Shown: positions 1 through 8,935, numbered from the stretch's first letter. The stretch: DNA of 64,000 nt from Streptosporangium sandarakinum (GCF_013409935.1 NZ_JACCCO010000001.1:3720001-3784000); one strand, 5' to 3'. The notes: generated by a model from the sequence alone, not told the origin. Numbers and translations are program-made.

Positions 1-522
1 GTTGATCAGGAAGACCGAGCCCCACCAGAAGTGGTCGAGCAGGAGCCCGCCGGCCAGCGGACCGACGGCGAACCCCAGCGCCGAGACGCTGCTCCAGACG
101 CCGACCGCGGTGGCCCGCTCCCTCGTGTCGGTGAAGACGTTCCGGATGATCGACAGTGTGGACGGCATGATGGTGGCGCCCGCGACACCGAGCAGCGCCC
201 GGGCCGCGATGAGCCACGCCGGGGTCGGCGCGTACGCGGTCAGCGCCGAGGCCGCCCCGAAGGCGGCCATGCCGAACAGCAGCAACCGCCGCCGCCCGAT
301 CCGGTCACCGATGTTGCCCATGGTGACGAGGAGCCCGGCCAGCGCGAAGCCGTACACGTCGGCGATCCACAGGAACTGGGTGGCGGAGGGCCGCATGTCC
401 TCGGCCAGCCTGGGCGCGGCCAGGTGCAGCACCGTGAGATCGACGGAGAGGAGCAGTATGGCGAGGCAGGCGATCACCAGCGTGCCCCACCTGCGTGACG
501 GGGAGATCGTGGGGGAGGTCAT
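1..522 (-). CDS. MFS drug-exporter-type transporter, DHA2-like (partial, C-terminus outside window)
   Basis: The 174 visible residues are the N-terminal part of a major facilitator transporter of the DHA2 (QacA/EmrB-like) drug:H+ antiporter group. About five hydrophobic helices can be read. The loop after the second helix carries the MFS signature GDRIGRRR, and the fifth helix carries a G-x(8)-G-x3-GP-x2-GG antiporter motif C (GFAVGPLAGG). The early VDLTVLHLAAP stretch matches the acidic first-helix motif of DHA2 members. The ATG at 522 is chosen because a GGAGAG stands upstream, although its spacing is long. The rest of the gene lies beyond base 1. Substrate cannot be predicted. The AfsR-like regulator gene lies upstream on the same strand, about 220 bp away. 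Confidence 0.85.
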   Translation of the reverse strand, partial: MTSPTISPSRRWGTLVIACLAILLLSVDLTVLHLAAPRLAEDMRPSATQFLWIADVYGFALAGLLVTMGNIGDRIGRRRLLLFGMAAFGAASALTAYAPTPAWLIAARALLGVAGATIMPSTLSIIRNVFTDTRERATAVGVWSSVSALGFAVGPLAGGLLLDHFWWGSVFLIN

Positions 523-741
523 GGACGCAGCGTCGCGGGTCTCTCCTACGGCCGGCTGACCGGACGCTGACGGGCCTCCGACGGCCCGTGGACCACGGTC
601 CGGGCGACGGTGACCTCTGACCGCGGGTGGCTCGCGGTCCGGGCGGCGGCGATCCTTCGACCGTGAACGGCTCGCGGTCCGTGGGGCCTTCGGCGAGGCG
701 CGAACCGCGGTCCGGCCGGCGGCCGGACCGCGGCGTGCGGG

Positions 742-3700
742 TCACCGCCCGGACGTGGACGGCAGCCCGCCGCCGGCGCGGATCCGGTCGAGGGCGGCGA
801 GCGCCCGGCCGACGGTGAGGCCGCCGCCCCGCCGGTGGGCCGCCTCGAACCTCGCGTCACCGACCAGGGAGCGGGCCCCGGCTCCGACCCGGGCGATGTC
901 CGGGTCGTTCGGGCCGTCCGGTGCGGAGGCGCCGCACAGGGCCACCCCGAGACCCAGCAGGAAGGCGGCCCGTTCGCCGTCCCCCTCCAGCAGGGCGACG
1001 CCCGCCAGACCTTCCGCGGCGAGGGCGGCCAGCGGCGGGTTGCGCCGCCATGCCGTGCCGGAGAGCACCGAGAGGTGCCGGTCCAGCGCCTCGCGGGCGT
1101 CGCCCTCCATCTCGGCGAGCCGGCCCAGGGCGATGCGAAGCCGCCCGCGCACCTCTTCGGCCAGGTGCCCCTCCAGGTCGCATCCGGCGAGAGCGGCCTT
1201 GTAACAGGCGCGGGCCTCGGTGAGGTCGCCGCGGATCCGGGCGACCTCACCGAGGCCGAGGCGGGCGCCGGCCAGTGCCGCCGGATCACCCGCCCGGCGG
1301 GCGAACCCGGCCGCGCGCTCGTATCCGGCCCGAGCGCCGTCCAGGTCTCCCGCCCGTACGTCCAGCTCGGCGCGACGGCACAGCAGGTCGGCCAGGTCGG
1401 TGGTGGCGCCCAGCTCCTCGGCGAGGGACATGGCCTCGCCGACCAGCCCGGCGGCTCTGCCGTCGTCCCTCCGCCAGATGGCGAGCTCGGCCAGCGAGGT
1501 GAGCGCGGTGACCGTTCCCCAGCGGTCGCCGATGGACCGGGAGTTCTCCAGGGCCGCCTCGAAACCACGCTCGGCCTCCACCGGCCGCCCGTTCGACCAC
1601 CAGTGGTAGCCGAGTCCGAAGTTGATCAGCGCGCGGGTCCACGGGTCCGGGCCGAGCCGGTCCATCCGCCGGATGGACCGCAGGTGGTGGTCCTCGTCCG
1701 GCAGTCCGAGGACCACCGCCTGGACCACGAGGGCGAAGGGCTGCCGGGGCATCCCGTCGAGGCCGGCGAGGATCGACCGGGCGGCCTCGACGTGAGGCTT
1801 GAGCCCTGGGTCGTACCCGCCCGCCGACGCCGCGAGGAACACGCACAGGGCGTACTCCTCCTCCGCGCCGGCCGGGGGGTGAAGGCCGATCCGGCCGAGG
1901 AGCCGCCGGGCCGGGGCGGCCGCCTCGCCCCGCAACCCTCGCAGCCACCAGTACGGGGTCAGGGCCGACAGCAGCCGCAGCGCGAACACCGGATCGAAGG
2001 AGCCGCGGGAGCCGAGGGATCTGGAGGAGCCGGCAGGACCGGAGGTTTCCGGGGAGCCCGGGAACCCCGGGGCCCCCGGAGGGAGGACCGCCCGGTGCAT
2101 CGCGGCGCGCAGGTCCTCGTACTCCCGGTCCAGCCGCCGCAGCCATTCGAGCTGCCCGGCGTCGCGCAGGTGCGGGTCGGCGGACTCCGCCAGGCCGAGG
2201 AAGTACTCGCCGTGCGCCCGGCGCAGCGCCTCCTCCTCTCCCGCCTCGGCGAGCCGTTCGGCGCAGAAGGCGCGGATCGTGTCGAGCATCCGGTAGCGGT
2301 CGCCCACCACCTCCACCAGCGACTTGTCCACCAGACCGGCCAGCAGGTCGATCGCGTCGGGCAGCCCGGTCACCCGTTCGACGGCCTCCAGCGTGGCGCC
2401 GCCCGCGAAGACCGTGAGGCGTCCGGCCATCGTCCGCTCGTCCTCGCCGAGCAGGTCCCAGCTCCACTCCACCGCCGCCCGCAGCGTCCGGTGACGTGGC
2501 TGGGCCGTACGGCTGCCGCGGGACAGCAGGCGGAAGCGGTCGTCCAGCCGTGCGGCGACCTCGGCGGCCGTCAGCGACCGCAGACGGGCCGCGGCCAGCT
2601 CGATCGCCAGCGGCAGGCCGTCGAGGGCCCGGCAGACACGCAGGACCGCGTCCGCCTCGGACTCCACCGCGTACCCGGGTCGTACGGCCGCCGCCCGCTC
2701 GGCGAACAGCCGGACGGCCGGGAAGCCGAGCGCCTCGGCGGCGGGGGTCTCCGGGGGCGGGAGCGCGAGCGGGGGGACGGGGCACAGCGTCTCACCGGTG
2801 ATGCCGAGCGGCTCGCGGCTGGTGGCGAGGACTCGCAGCCCGGGGCAGCCGCCCAGGAGCCCGGCGGCCAGCGCGGCGGCGGCCTCGACCACGTGCTCGC
2901 AGTTGTCCAGGACGAGCAGCGTCCGCCGCTCGGCGAGCGCGGCGACCATCCTCGCGACCGGATCGGGCACGGCTCCGCCCGGGGTGGGCAGCATCCCGGG
3001 TTGGTGGAGTCCCAGCGCGCCGAGCACCGCGTGGGGCACGGCGGCGCCGTCGGTGAGCGGCGCCAGCTCGACGAAGCAGACATCGTCGTGACCGTGCGCG
3101 GCCGCCTCGACCGCCAGTCGGGTCTTGCCGGTGCCGCCGGGTCCGGTGAGTGTGACGAGGCGGGCCCCGGTGAGCAGCCCGCGGATCCGCGCCAACTCGT
3201 CCGCGCGGCCCACCAGGGGTGTGAGCTGCGCGGGCACGCCGGCCCGCGCGGTCACGCCGTCCCCGGAGGGTGGGCTCCGGTCTCCGGCCGAGGGGAGGTC
3301 GCCGGACGGACCCCGGTCCCCGGCCGGGGGGACGTCCGGTCCGGGAACGGGCAGGGCGGCCCGGAGGACGGACAGGTGGATCGCGCTCAGCTCCGGCGAC
3401 GGGTCGGCGCCGAGTTCGTCGGCCAGCCGCGTGCGGACGTCCTCGTAGACCGCGAGCGCCTCGGCCTGCCGGCCGCACGCGTACAGTGCGCGCATGAGCT
3501 GACCGCGTGGTCGCTCGCGCAGTGGATGGGCCGTGACCAGCTCCCGGAGGTCCGTGACCAGCGTCCGGAGATCCGCGGTCGGCTCGCGGCGCCGGCCGAG
3601 GGCGAGCCGGGCCTCGGCGTGGTCCTCGGCGACGGCGATCCGCGCCTCCTCCAGACGGGCGGCCGCCGCGGCGGCGAACGGCGCGTCCAGGACGTCGGCC

Positions 3701-4212
3701 AGGGCGGGCCCCCGCCACAGGCCCAGGGCCTCGCCGAGCAGTACCCCGGCCCGCTCGTGCTCCCCCGAGACCAGGGCGGCGCGGCCCTGCCGGGCGAGCC
3801 GCTCGAAACGGTGCGCGTCCACGGCTTCGGGCGGTACGGCGAGCCGGTAGCCCGCGGGGTGGCGCGTCACCATCCCGCCGCCGCTGCCGTCCGCGGTGCC
3901 GTCCACATCGTCATCCGTGCCGCTGCCCGTGCCGCCGTCCGGGTCGTCGCCCACGGCTCCGGCCGTACCGCCGCCCGCGTCGGCGGCGTCCAGCAGGTGG
4001 CGGAGCCGGGAGATCTGCGCCTGGAGGGCGTTGCCGGCGCCCGCGGGCGGGTCGGCACCGTACAGGCCGTCGATGAGCCGGGCCGTGGTCACCACCCGGC
4101 CGGGGGTGAGGAGCAGGAGCACCAGTAGCGCGCGCAACCGCGGCCCGCCGACAGGCACGGGGCGCCCACCGGTGAGCCGTACCTCCGTCGGGCCGAGGAT
4201 GCCGAACCGCAC
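742..4212 (-). CDS. AfsR/SARP-family transcriptional regulator (winged helix, BTAD, NB-ARC, TPR)
   Basis: This 1156-residue protein has the full AfsR architecture. An OmpR-type winged-helix domain starts at residue 1 (MRFGILGPTEV) and is followed by a bacterial transcriptional activation domain (about 125-285). Next comes an NB-ARC ATPase with Walker A GPGGTGKT (about 357-364) and Walker B LLVLDNCEHV. The C-terminal half is alanine/leucine-rich helical repeats typical of TPR. Such proteins activate secondary-metabolism or stress genes after ATP-dependent oligomerisation. A Gly/Asp-rich insert of about 35 residues (79-113) interrupts the winged helix before the GYRL wing strand. No biosynthetic genes are adjacent, so the target is unknown; the downstream MFS exporter is one possibility. 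Confidence 0.9.
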   Translation of the reverse strand: MRFGILGPTEVRLTGGRPVPVGGPRLRALLVLLLLTPGRVVTTARLIDGLYGADPPAGAGNALQAQISRLRHLLDAADAGGGTAGAVGDDPDGGTGSGTDDDVDGTADGSGGGMVTRHPAGYRLAVPPEAVDAHRFERLARQGRAALVSGEHERAGVLLGEALGLWRGPALADVLDAPFAAAAAARLEEARIAVAEDHAEARLALGRRREPTADLRTLVTDLRELVTAHPLRERPRGQLMRALYACGRQAEALAVYEDVRTRLADELGADPSPELSAIHLSVLRAALPVPGPDVPPAGDRGPSGDLPSAGDRSPPSGDGVTARAGVPAQLTPLVGRADELARIRGLLTGARLVTLTGPGGTGKTRLAVEAAAHGHDDVCFVELAPLTDGAAVPHAVLGALGLHQPGMLPTPGGAVPDPVARMVAALAERRTLLVLDNCEHVVEAAAALAAGLLGGCPGLRVLATSREPLGITGETLCPVPPLALPPPETPAAEALGFPAVRLFAERAAAVRPGYAVESEADAVLRVCRALDGLPLAIELAAARLRSLTAAEVAARLDDRFRLLSRGSRTAQPRHRTLRAAVEWSWDLLGEDERTMAGRLTVFAGGATLEAVERVTGLPDAIDLLAGLVDKSLVEVVGDRYRMLDTIRAFCAERLAEAGEEEALRRAHGEYFLGLAESADPHLRDAGQLEWLRRLDREYEDLRAAMHRAVLPPGAPGFPGSPETSGPAGSSRSLGSRGSFDPVFALRLLSALTPYWWLRGLRGEAAAPARRLLGRIGLHPPAGAEEEYALCVFLAASAGGYDPGLKPHVEAARSILAGLDGMPRQPFALVVQAVVLGLPDEDHHLRSIRRMDRLGPDPWTRALINFGLGYHWWSNGRPVEAERGFEAALENSRSIGDRWGTVTALTSLAELAIWRRDDGRAAGLVGEAMSLAEELGATTDLADLLCRRAELDVRAGDLDGARAGYERAAGFARRAGDPAALAGARLGLGEVARIRGDLTEARACYKAALAGCDLEGHLAEEVRGRLRIALGRLAEMEGDAREALDRHLSVLSGTAWRRNPPLAALAAEGLAGVALLEGDGERAAFLLGLGVALCGASAPDGPNDPDIARVGAGARSLVGDARFEAAHRRGGGLTVGRALAALDRIRAGGGLPSTSGR

Positions 4213-4503
4213 GACTCCGATTCTCCATCATGGGCGCCCGGACAGGGCGTTCCGGCGGCCGGAGGATCACCGGGACGCCCCGGAGCCGACGGCCCGCCGG
4301 GGGGACGCCGCTGATGCGCCGTCAGGGAATCGGAAAGAACCCGACAAAGCGGTGAAATGGCGAAAAACGGGGGAATTGTCTCTTGGGGGTGCTGTTCTTC
4401 GGCATCGAGTCTTCGGCGTGCCGAGGGGTGCCGAGGGGTGCCGAGGGATGGGCGCCGGCGCGGGGACGGCCCTCACGGCGACCCGCGGGAAACGGGGGTC
4501 GGC

Positions 4504-4905
4504 ATGGCATACGGCGCGCGGGCGAGCGGCTGGCTCGGCTGGATATGGTTCGCCGCGGTGATGATGATCCTGGTGGGCGTCTTCAACGTCATCACGGGCC
4601 TGTCGGCCATACTCCGGGGAGCCCTCTACGTGCAGACGGGCGACCAGGTGCTGGTCCTCAACCTGCCGGCGTGGGGGTGGATCCACCTGATCCTCGGCGT
4701 TCTCCTGATCGCCGTGGGCATCGCCCTCATCGCCGGGCAGCCGTGGGCACGCGTCGTGGCGGTCGTGCTCGCCGCGCTGAACGCCATCGAGCACATGCTC
4801 TTCATCCCCGCCTATCCCTGGTGGTCCCTGATCGTCATCGCGATCGACATCCTCGTGATCTACGCCCTGGTCGTGCACGGGCACGAGATGGAGAGAACGG
4901 CCTAG
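4504..4905 (+). CDS. Small four-helix integral membrane protein (DUF7144-like)
   Basis: A 133-residue protein with four hydrophobic helices: WIWFAAVMMILVGVFNVITG, the GWIHLILGVLLIAVGIALIAG region, VVAVVLAALNAIEHML, and LIVIAIDILVIYALVVHG. This matches the small actinobacterial DUF7144-type membrane proteins, which begin with a short polar segment and a GW..W..FA motif. The function of the family is not known. The ATG at 4504 follows GAAACGGGGGTCGGC. Longer in-frame starts upstream would add a non-hydrophobic repeat-rich tail and are rejected. The gene is divergent from the AfsR-like regulator and 64 bp upstream of the dehydrogenase gene, with which it may be co-transcribed. Confidence 0.8.
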   Translation: MAYGARASGWLGWIWFAAVMMILVGVFNVITGLSAILRGALYVQTGDQVLVLNLPAWGWIHLILGVLLIAVGIALIAGQPWARVVAVVLAALNAIEHMLFIPAYPWWSLIVIAIDILVIYALVVHGHEMERTA

Positions 4906-4969
4906 CAGCCGTCGGCGGTCACGGCGCGACGGGACGGCCGCGGAACCGGCGGCCTGGGAGGAGCGGCAC

Positions 4970-5947
4970 ATGCGGGTGGCGGTGCTGGGAACGGGGCGGA
5001 TGGGCGCGGCGCTGACCCGGCGGCTGCTCGCCCGCGAACACGTGGTGCGGATCTGGAACCGTACCCGGGGCAGGACCGGAGAGCTGGTCCGGGCCGGAGC
5101 CGAGGAGGCGTCCAGCCCCGAGGCGGCCGCCCATGGCACCGACGCCGTCCTGATGACGCTCACCGACGACCGGGCGTGCCGCGACGTCCTGGCCCGTCTC
5201 GCGGCGCACATGGGCCCCGACCCGCCGGTCGTCGTCGGCATGAGCACCGTGTCACCGGCCACGGCCCGGGAGTTGCGGGAGATGACGCCGGAGCGCCGGT
5301 TCGTGGCCGCCCCCGTCGTCGGGGGACCGGCCGCGCTCGCCGCCGGTCAGGCCATGGGGCTGCTGAGCGGGGATCGGGAGGTCATGGGCCGGCTTCGGCT
5401 CCTGTGGCCGGACGTCTTCTCGGTCCAGCGTTACTGCGGGGAGGACCCGGGCGCCGGCCTGGTCTACAAGGTCCTCAACAACCACCTGCTCATGTCCGGT
5501 GTGGCCCTGGTCTCCGAGGTGGTCGCCACGGGACAGGCGGCCGGGGTCGACGAGAGGATGCTGCACGACTTCCTCTACCAGTGGTCTACCGTCGCCCCCG
5601 GCATGCGCAACCGGCTCGACGACATCTTCCACGGCGACCACGAGGGCTGGTTCACGACGCGTCTCGGCGCCAAGGACCTGCGGCTCGTGATCGAGCTCGC
5701 CCGGTCGCTCGGCCTCGACCTGCCGATCGCCCGGACGGTCGAACGCCGTTACGAGGAGGCGGCCGCGAGCGGCTGGGGGGACGCCGACCTCGGCGCGGTC
5801 GTGGAACTGCTCCGCTCGGAGCACCACTCCGAACACCCCCCGGAACACGAGACCACGGAACACGGGACCGCGGAGCACGCGACCCCGGAACACGAGACCA
5901 CGGAAGACGAAACCCCGGAACACGAGTCCCCGGAACACGGCACGTGA
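4970..5947 (+). CDS. NAD(P)-dependent beta-hydroxyacid dehydrogenase with His/Glu/Thr repeat tail
   Basis: This 325-residue protein belongs to the 6-phosphogluconate/3-hydroxyisobutyrate dehydrogenase superfamily. It has an N-terminal Rossmann fold with GTGRMG (7-12), a substrate-loop region STVSP, and the catalytic-lysine segment GLVYKVLNN (K near 167) in a C-terminal helical domain. Such enzymes oxidise beta-hydroxyacids or reduce imines and semialdehydes; the substrate cannot be assigned. The core ends near residue 286. It is followed by a tail of about 37 residues built from degenerate x-E-H-x-T units (EHETTEHGTAEH and so on). The tail is not part of the family fold and is encoded by an imperfect 15-bp DNA repeat at about 5829-5942. 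Confidence 0.87.
   Translation: MRVAVLGTGRMGAALTRRLLAREHVVRIWNRTRGRTGELVRAGAEEASSPEAAAHGTDAVLMTLTDDRACRDVLARLAAHMGPDPPVVVGMSTVSPATARELREMTPERRFVAAPVVGGPAALAAGQAMGLLSGDREVMGRLRLLWPDVFSVQRYCGEDPGAGLVYKVLNNHLLMSGVALVSEVVATGQAAGVDERMLHDFLYQWSTVAPGMRNRLDDIFHGDHEGWFTTRLGAKDLRLVIELARSLGLDLPIARTVERRYEEAAASGWGDADLGAVVELLRSEHHSEHPPEHETTEHGTAEHATPEHETTEDETPEHESPEHGT
5829..5942 (+). repeat. Imperfect 15-bp coding repeat (EHxTx units)
   Basis: Seven to eight imperfect copies of a 15-bp unit resembling GGAACACGAGACCAC are read in frame as the C-terminal His/Glu/Thr tail of the dehydrogenase. The copies differ by point substitutions, so the array is not perfect. Confidence 0.8.
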
Positions 5948-5999
5948 CGACGCCCCGGACTCCGGGACGAGAAGACAAGAGGAAGAGAGGAGCGGTGTG

Positions 6000-6977
6000 A
6001 TGGCCGAGCGTGGGAACGGATGGCCGGCGCTGCCGGTGAGCGGATGGCAGCACACCTACGACACGCTGCACATGTACGCGCAGGTGGTCGGGAAGATCTC
6101 GCTCGCCCTGCGACCGATGGTCAACCACTGGTGGCAGGTGGCGTTCCATCTCACGGCCCGGGGCCTTTCCACCGGCCCGATCCCGTACGGCGAGCGCACC
6201 TTCGAGATCTGCTTCGACCTGCTGGACCACTCCCTGCACATCGAGACCTCCGACGGAGGGAGCCGCACGATCGCGCTGGGCGGCGCGGTGCGCGACTTCT
6301 ACGCCGAGGTCCTGCGCTCCCTGGCCCACCTCGGGGTGGACGTCGAGATCCGCACGATGCCGGTCGAGTTCGCCGACCCCGTACGGTTCGACCGGGACGA
6401 CCGCCACTCCACCTACGAGGCGGCGCAGGTCCAGCGGTTCTGGCAGGTGCTCCTGCGGGTGGAGGAGGTCTTCGCCGAGTTCCGGGCCCGGTTCACCGGC
6501 AAGTGCAGCCCGGTGCAGTTCTACTGGGGGGCGTTCGACCTGTCCACCACCCGCTACTCCGGCCGGCCCGCCGAACCGCCGGCCGACGCCGACCCCGTCA
6601 CCAGGCTGAGCTTCAACGCCGAGCAGAGCGACCTCGGCTTCTGGCCGGGCGGAACGTGGATCAACGGCGCGCGGATCGACCAGCCGGTGTTCTACTCCTA
6701 CGCCTATCCCGAGCCTCCCGGCTTCCGCGACCGGTCCGTCCTGCCCGAGGCGGCCTACTATGACGACGCCTTCGGCGAGTTCGTGCTGCGCTACGACGAC
6801 GTCAGGAACGCCCCCGACCCCCGCCGGGCGATCCTCGACTTCGCCCAGTCCACCTTCGAGGCCGCGGCGCGCCTGCAGGACTGGCCGGCCGAGGCGCTCC
6901 AGTGGGCCCAGCCCCCGCCCGCCGGCCGGGCCGCGGGCCGGGCGCCCGCCGCCTCGGGCTCCCGGAACGCCCGCTGA
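6000..6977 (+). CDS. DUF5996 family protein
   Basis: A 325-residue protein of the DUF5996 family. Recognisable features are W-Q-x-T-Y-D-T-L-H near the N-terminus, the block GKISLALRPMVNHWWQV, TARGLSTGPIPYG, and the aromatic C-terminal motifs FYWGAFDLSTTRYSGR and FNAEQSDLGFWPGG. The family has no established biochemical role. A GTG at 5997 directly precedes the ATG at 6000. AGAGGAG at 5986-5992 is 7 bp from the ATG and only 4 bp from the GTG, so the ATG is preferred. The C-terminus is Pro/Ala/Gly-rich. It lies 52 bp after the dehydrogenase gene on the same strand, so an operon is likely. Confidence 0.85.
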   Translation: MAERGNGWPALPVSGWQHTYDTLHMYAQVVGKISLALRPMVNHWWQVAFHLTARGLSTGPIPYGERTFEICFDLLDHSLHIETSDGGSRTIALGGAVRDFYAEVLRSLAHLGVDVEIRTMPVEFADPVRFDRDDRHSTYEAAQVQRFWQVLLRVEEVFAEFRARFTGKCSPVQFYWGAFDLSTTRYSGRPAEPPADADPVTRLSFNAEQSDLGFWPGGTWINGARIDQPVFYSYAYPEPPGFRDRSVLPEAAYYDDAFGEFVLRYDDVRNAPDPRRAILDFAQSTFEAAARLQDWPAEALQWAQPPPAGRAAGRAPAASGSRNAR

Positions 6978-7022
6978 CGGCACACCGCCCGCTGACGGCA
7001 CACCGCCCGCTGGCGGCACGCC
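6969..7022 (+). repeat. Three tandem 18-bp repeats spanning the DUF5996 stop codon
   Basis: GCCCGCTGACGGCACACC occurs at 6969-6986 and 6987-7004 exactly, and at 7005-7022 with two substitutions. The first copy contains the last two codons and the TGA of the upstream gene, so the stop codon itself has been duplicated in the second copy and lost (TGG) in the third. Confidence 0.9.
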
Positions 7023-7114
7023 GTCCGCGCCGTGTCCCCGCCCGGTGGCACCCCGGCCGTGCCACCGGGCGGCCTCCGGACCCGGGCGTGCCCGGCCCGT
7101 GCGGCGTGCCCGGA

Positions 7115-8173
7115 TCAGTCCTCGAAGGTGATGACCACCTTGACGTCGTCGGGTTCGGCGGTGAACGCCTCCGCGAACCGCTCCAGCGGCACCCGCCGGG
7201 TGATGAGCCGGCCGAGCCAGTCGCGGTCGGCCTTGGCCAGCGCCTCGGCGGCGGCGGCGTAGTGGTCGAGGTTGGCGTTGACGGACCCGATCACGGCGTC
7301 GTTCTCCAGGACGATCTCCCGGTTCAGGCCGCCCGCGTCGACCGTCAGCCGCCGCCCGGACGGGGAGACGCCCGTCAGGCAGACGATGCCGTAGGGCACC
7401 GTGGCGGTGATGGCGTCGAAGACGACCCGGCTGACCCCGGTCGCCTCGATCACGATGTCGGGCTTGACGGTGGCGGCCGCGTCGGAGAGGTCACCGGAGT
7501 GGTAGGTGGCCCCGAGGTCGGCCACGAGCCGCGGCTTGGGTCCCTCGGTGACCACGTCCAGGACGTGGACGTCCAGGCCGCGCTGCACGCCCAGCAGCGC
7601 GGCCAGCAGCCCGATCGGCCCCGCGCCGGTGACCAGCACCGCCTCCGGCTCGAACCACGACCGGCCGCCGACCTTCTCGACCTGCTCCCACGCCTTGGCG
7701 ACCACGCTGGTCGGCTCCATCAGCACGCCGACCTCGCCGAGGTCCGGGTCGAGCTTGACCGCGTAGTCGGTCTCCACGGTCCAGGATCGGCTGCCGTAGC
7801 CGTCGAGATCCTTGATGCCGCGTTCGGTGTAGCGGCCGTTGCGGCACATGTCGAACTGGCCGCGCGCGCACGCGCCGCAGGGCACCGGGTCGGGGCGCCG
7901 CACCACGCCGACCACGAGGTCCCCCGCGGAGAAGCCGCTGCCGTCCGGTGCCCGCCGTACGCGGCCCAGGGACTCGTGGCCGATCACGAGGCGGTCCCGG
8001 CCGGCCGGCGCCGTGCCGTAGTCGCCGGCCGCGATCTCCCGGTCGGTCCCGCACACCCCGAGGGCGAGCGCGTCCACGAGGAGGTCGTTCTCGCCGGGCT
8101 CGGGGTCGGGGACGTCGGTCACCGCCAGCGAGTCCTTCCGCTGCGGTACGACGGTCAGGGCGCGCGTGGTCAC
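7115..8173 (-). CDS. Glucose 1-dehydrogenase (zinc-dependent MDR family)
   Basis: A 352-residue zinc-dependent medium-chain dehydrogenase resembling glucose 1-dehydrogenase of the archaeal/actinobacterial type. Visible features are C41 in GVCGTDRE, the GHE motif with H66 and E67 for catalytic zinc, structural-zinc cysteines C99, C102 and C110, and the Rossmann motif VTGAGPIGLLAA near residue 180. Also diagnostic are GYGSRSW and the VNANLDHY block. The expected reaction is glucose (or a related aldose) plus NAD(P)+ to the lactone. The start is a GTG whose bases overlap the TGA of the upstream marR gene (GTGA), indicating translational coupling. Substrate is inferred from family resemblance. 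Confidence 0.85.
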   Translation of the reverse strand: MTTRALTVVPQRKDSLAVTDVPDPEPGENDLLVDALALGVCGTDREIAAGDYGTAPAGRDRLVIGHESLGRVRRAPDGSGFSAGDLVVGVVRRPDPVPCGACARGQFDMCRNGRYTERGIKDLDGYGSRSWTVETDYAVKLDPDLGEVGVLMEPTSVVAKAWEQVEKVGGRSWFEPEAVLVTGAGPIGLLAALLGVQRGLDVHVLDVVTEGPKPRLVADLGATYHSGDLSDAAATVKPDIVIEATGVSRVVFDAITATVPYGIVCLTGVSPSGRRLTVDAGGLNREIVLENDAVIGSVNANLDHYAAAAEALAKADRDWLGRLITRRVPLERFAEAFTAEPDDVKVVITFED

Positions 8174-8781
8174 TGGTTCCTCCTGGTGGTCCGGTCGGTG
8201 TACGGCGGGTCCGAGGCGTGCCCGGCGCCGGGTTCCTCATCGGTCCGCGCGGCGGGCTCCTCGCCGGTCCATGCGGCGCCGGGCTCCTCGTCGGTCCGCG
8301 CGGCGGCGGGTTCCTCGTCGGTCCGCGCGGCGGCGGTGAACTCGGTGAGGGCTCCGGCGAGCGCCCGCCGGGTGCCGGGCGGCAGGCGGGTCAGCGCGGC
8401 GGCGATACGGCGGCGGCGGGCGGCACGCAGGTGACCGATGGCCCGGCGGCCGGCCGCGGTGACGTCGATGCTGATCTCACGGCGGCTGTGCGGGGACAGC
8501 AGGCGGGTGAGCAGCCCGGCGTCGTCGAGCCGGGCGACCAGCCGGCCGGCGGCGGAGACCGACACGGCGAGGTGGGCGGCGAGCGCGCTGAGGTTGAGGG
8601 GGCCGTGCCGGTCGACCGCCAGCAGCACGCGCAGCTGGGTGACCGACAGGTCGCTGTCCTCGGCGACGGCGTTGAGCGTCATCTCCACCAGGGCGAGCGA
8701 CGCCTCCTCGACCCGCCAGGCCTCCTCGGCCAGGCCGTTCCGGGGTCCGGCGGCGGTGTCGCGGGCTTCGTCGGTGTTCAT
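8170..8781 (-). CDS. MarR-family transcriptional regulator with acidic repeat tail
   Basis: A 203-residue protein. Residues about 20-150 form a MarR winged-helix repressor: SDLSVTQLRVLLAVDRHGPLNL leads into the HTH (SALAAHLAVSVSAAGRLVARLDDAGLL), followed by the wing SPHSRREISIDVTAAGR. The ATG at 8781 follows GAGAAAGG on the minus strand; longer frames upstream would read through low-complexity sequence. After about residue 150 there is a tail of near-repeats ARTDEEPxA. The gene overlaps the glucose dehydrogenase start by 4 bp, so it may regulate that gene. The ligand is unknown. Confidence 0.85.
   Translation of the reverse strand: MNTDEARDTAAGPRNGLAEEAWRVEEASLALVEMTLNAVAEDSDLSVTQLRVLLAVDRHGPLNLSALAAHLAVSVSAAGRLVARLDDAGLLTRLLSPHSRREISIDVTAAGRRAIGHLRAARRRRIAAALTRLPPGTRRALAGALTEFTAAARTDEEPAAARTDEEPGAAWTGEEPAARTDEEPGAGHASDPPYTDRTTRRNQ
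8224..8338 (-). repeat. Tandem coding repeat in the MarR C-terminus
   Basis: Four imperfect copies of a unit of about 27-36 bp encode ARTDEEPAA-like peptides. On the plus strand each copy contains GGTTCCTCGTCGGTCCGCGC or a variant. The array sits at the 3' end of the marR gene outside the DNA-binding fold. Confidence 0.8.
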
Positions 8782-8935
8782 CGCGCCTTTCTCGGGTGGG
8801 CCGCCGGTCGCGGACGCCGGGGGCTCCCGGCGGGTGCGGCCTCGGGTGACCGCCCGCGCGGCGCGTCCTCTCCGGTCCCGGGGTCGCGGCCCGCGACGGT
8901 CACCGACGTGGTGAGTTCCCCGTGCTCCACGGTTC

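Noticed and set aside
835-4128. 1097-codon open frame on the plus strand
   Set aside because: It is the antisense shadow of the AfsR-like gene in high-GC DNA; composition is Arg/Gly/Pro-rich with no family match.
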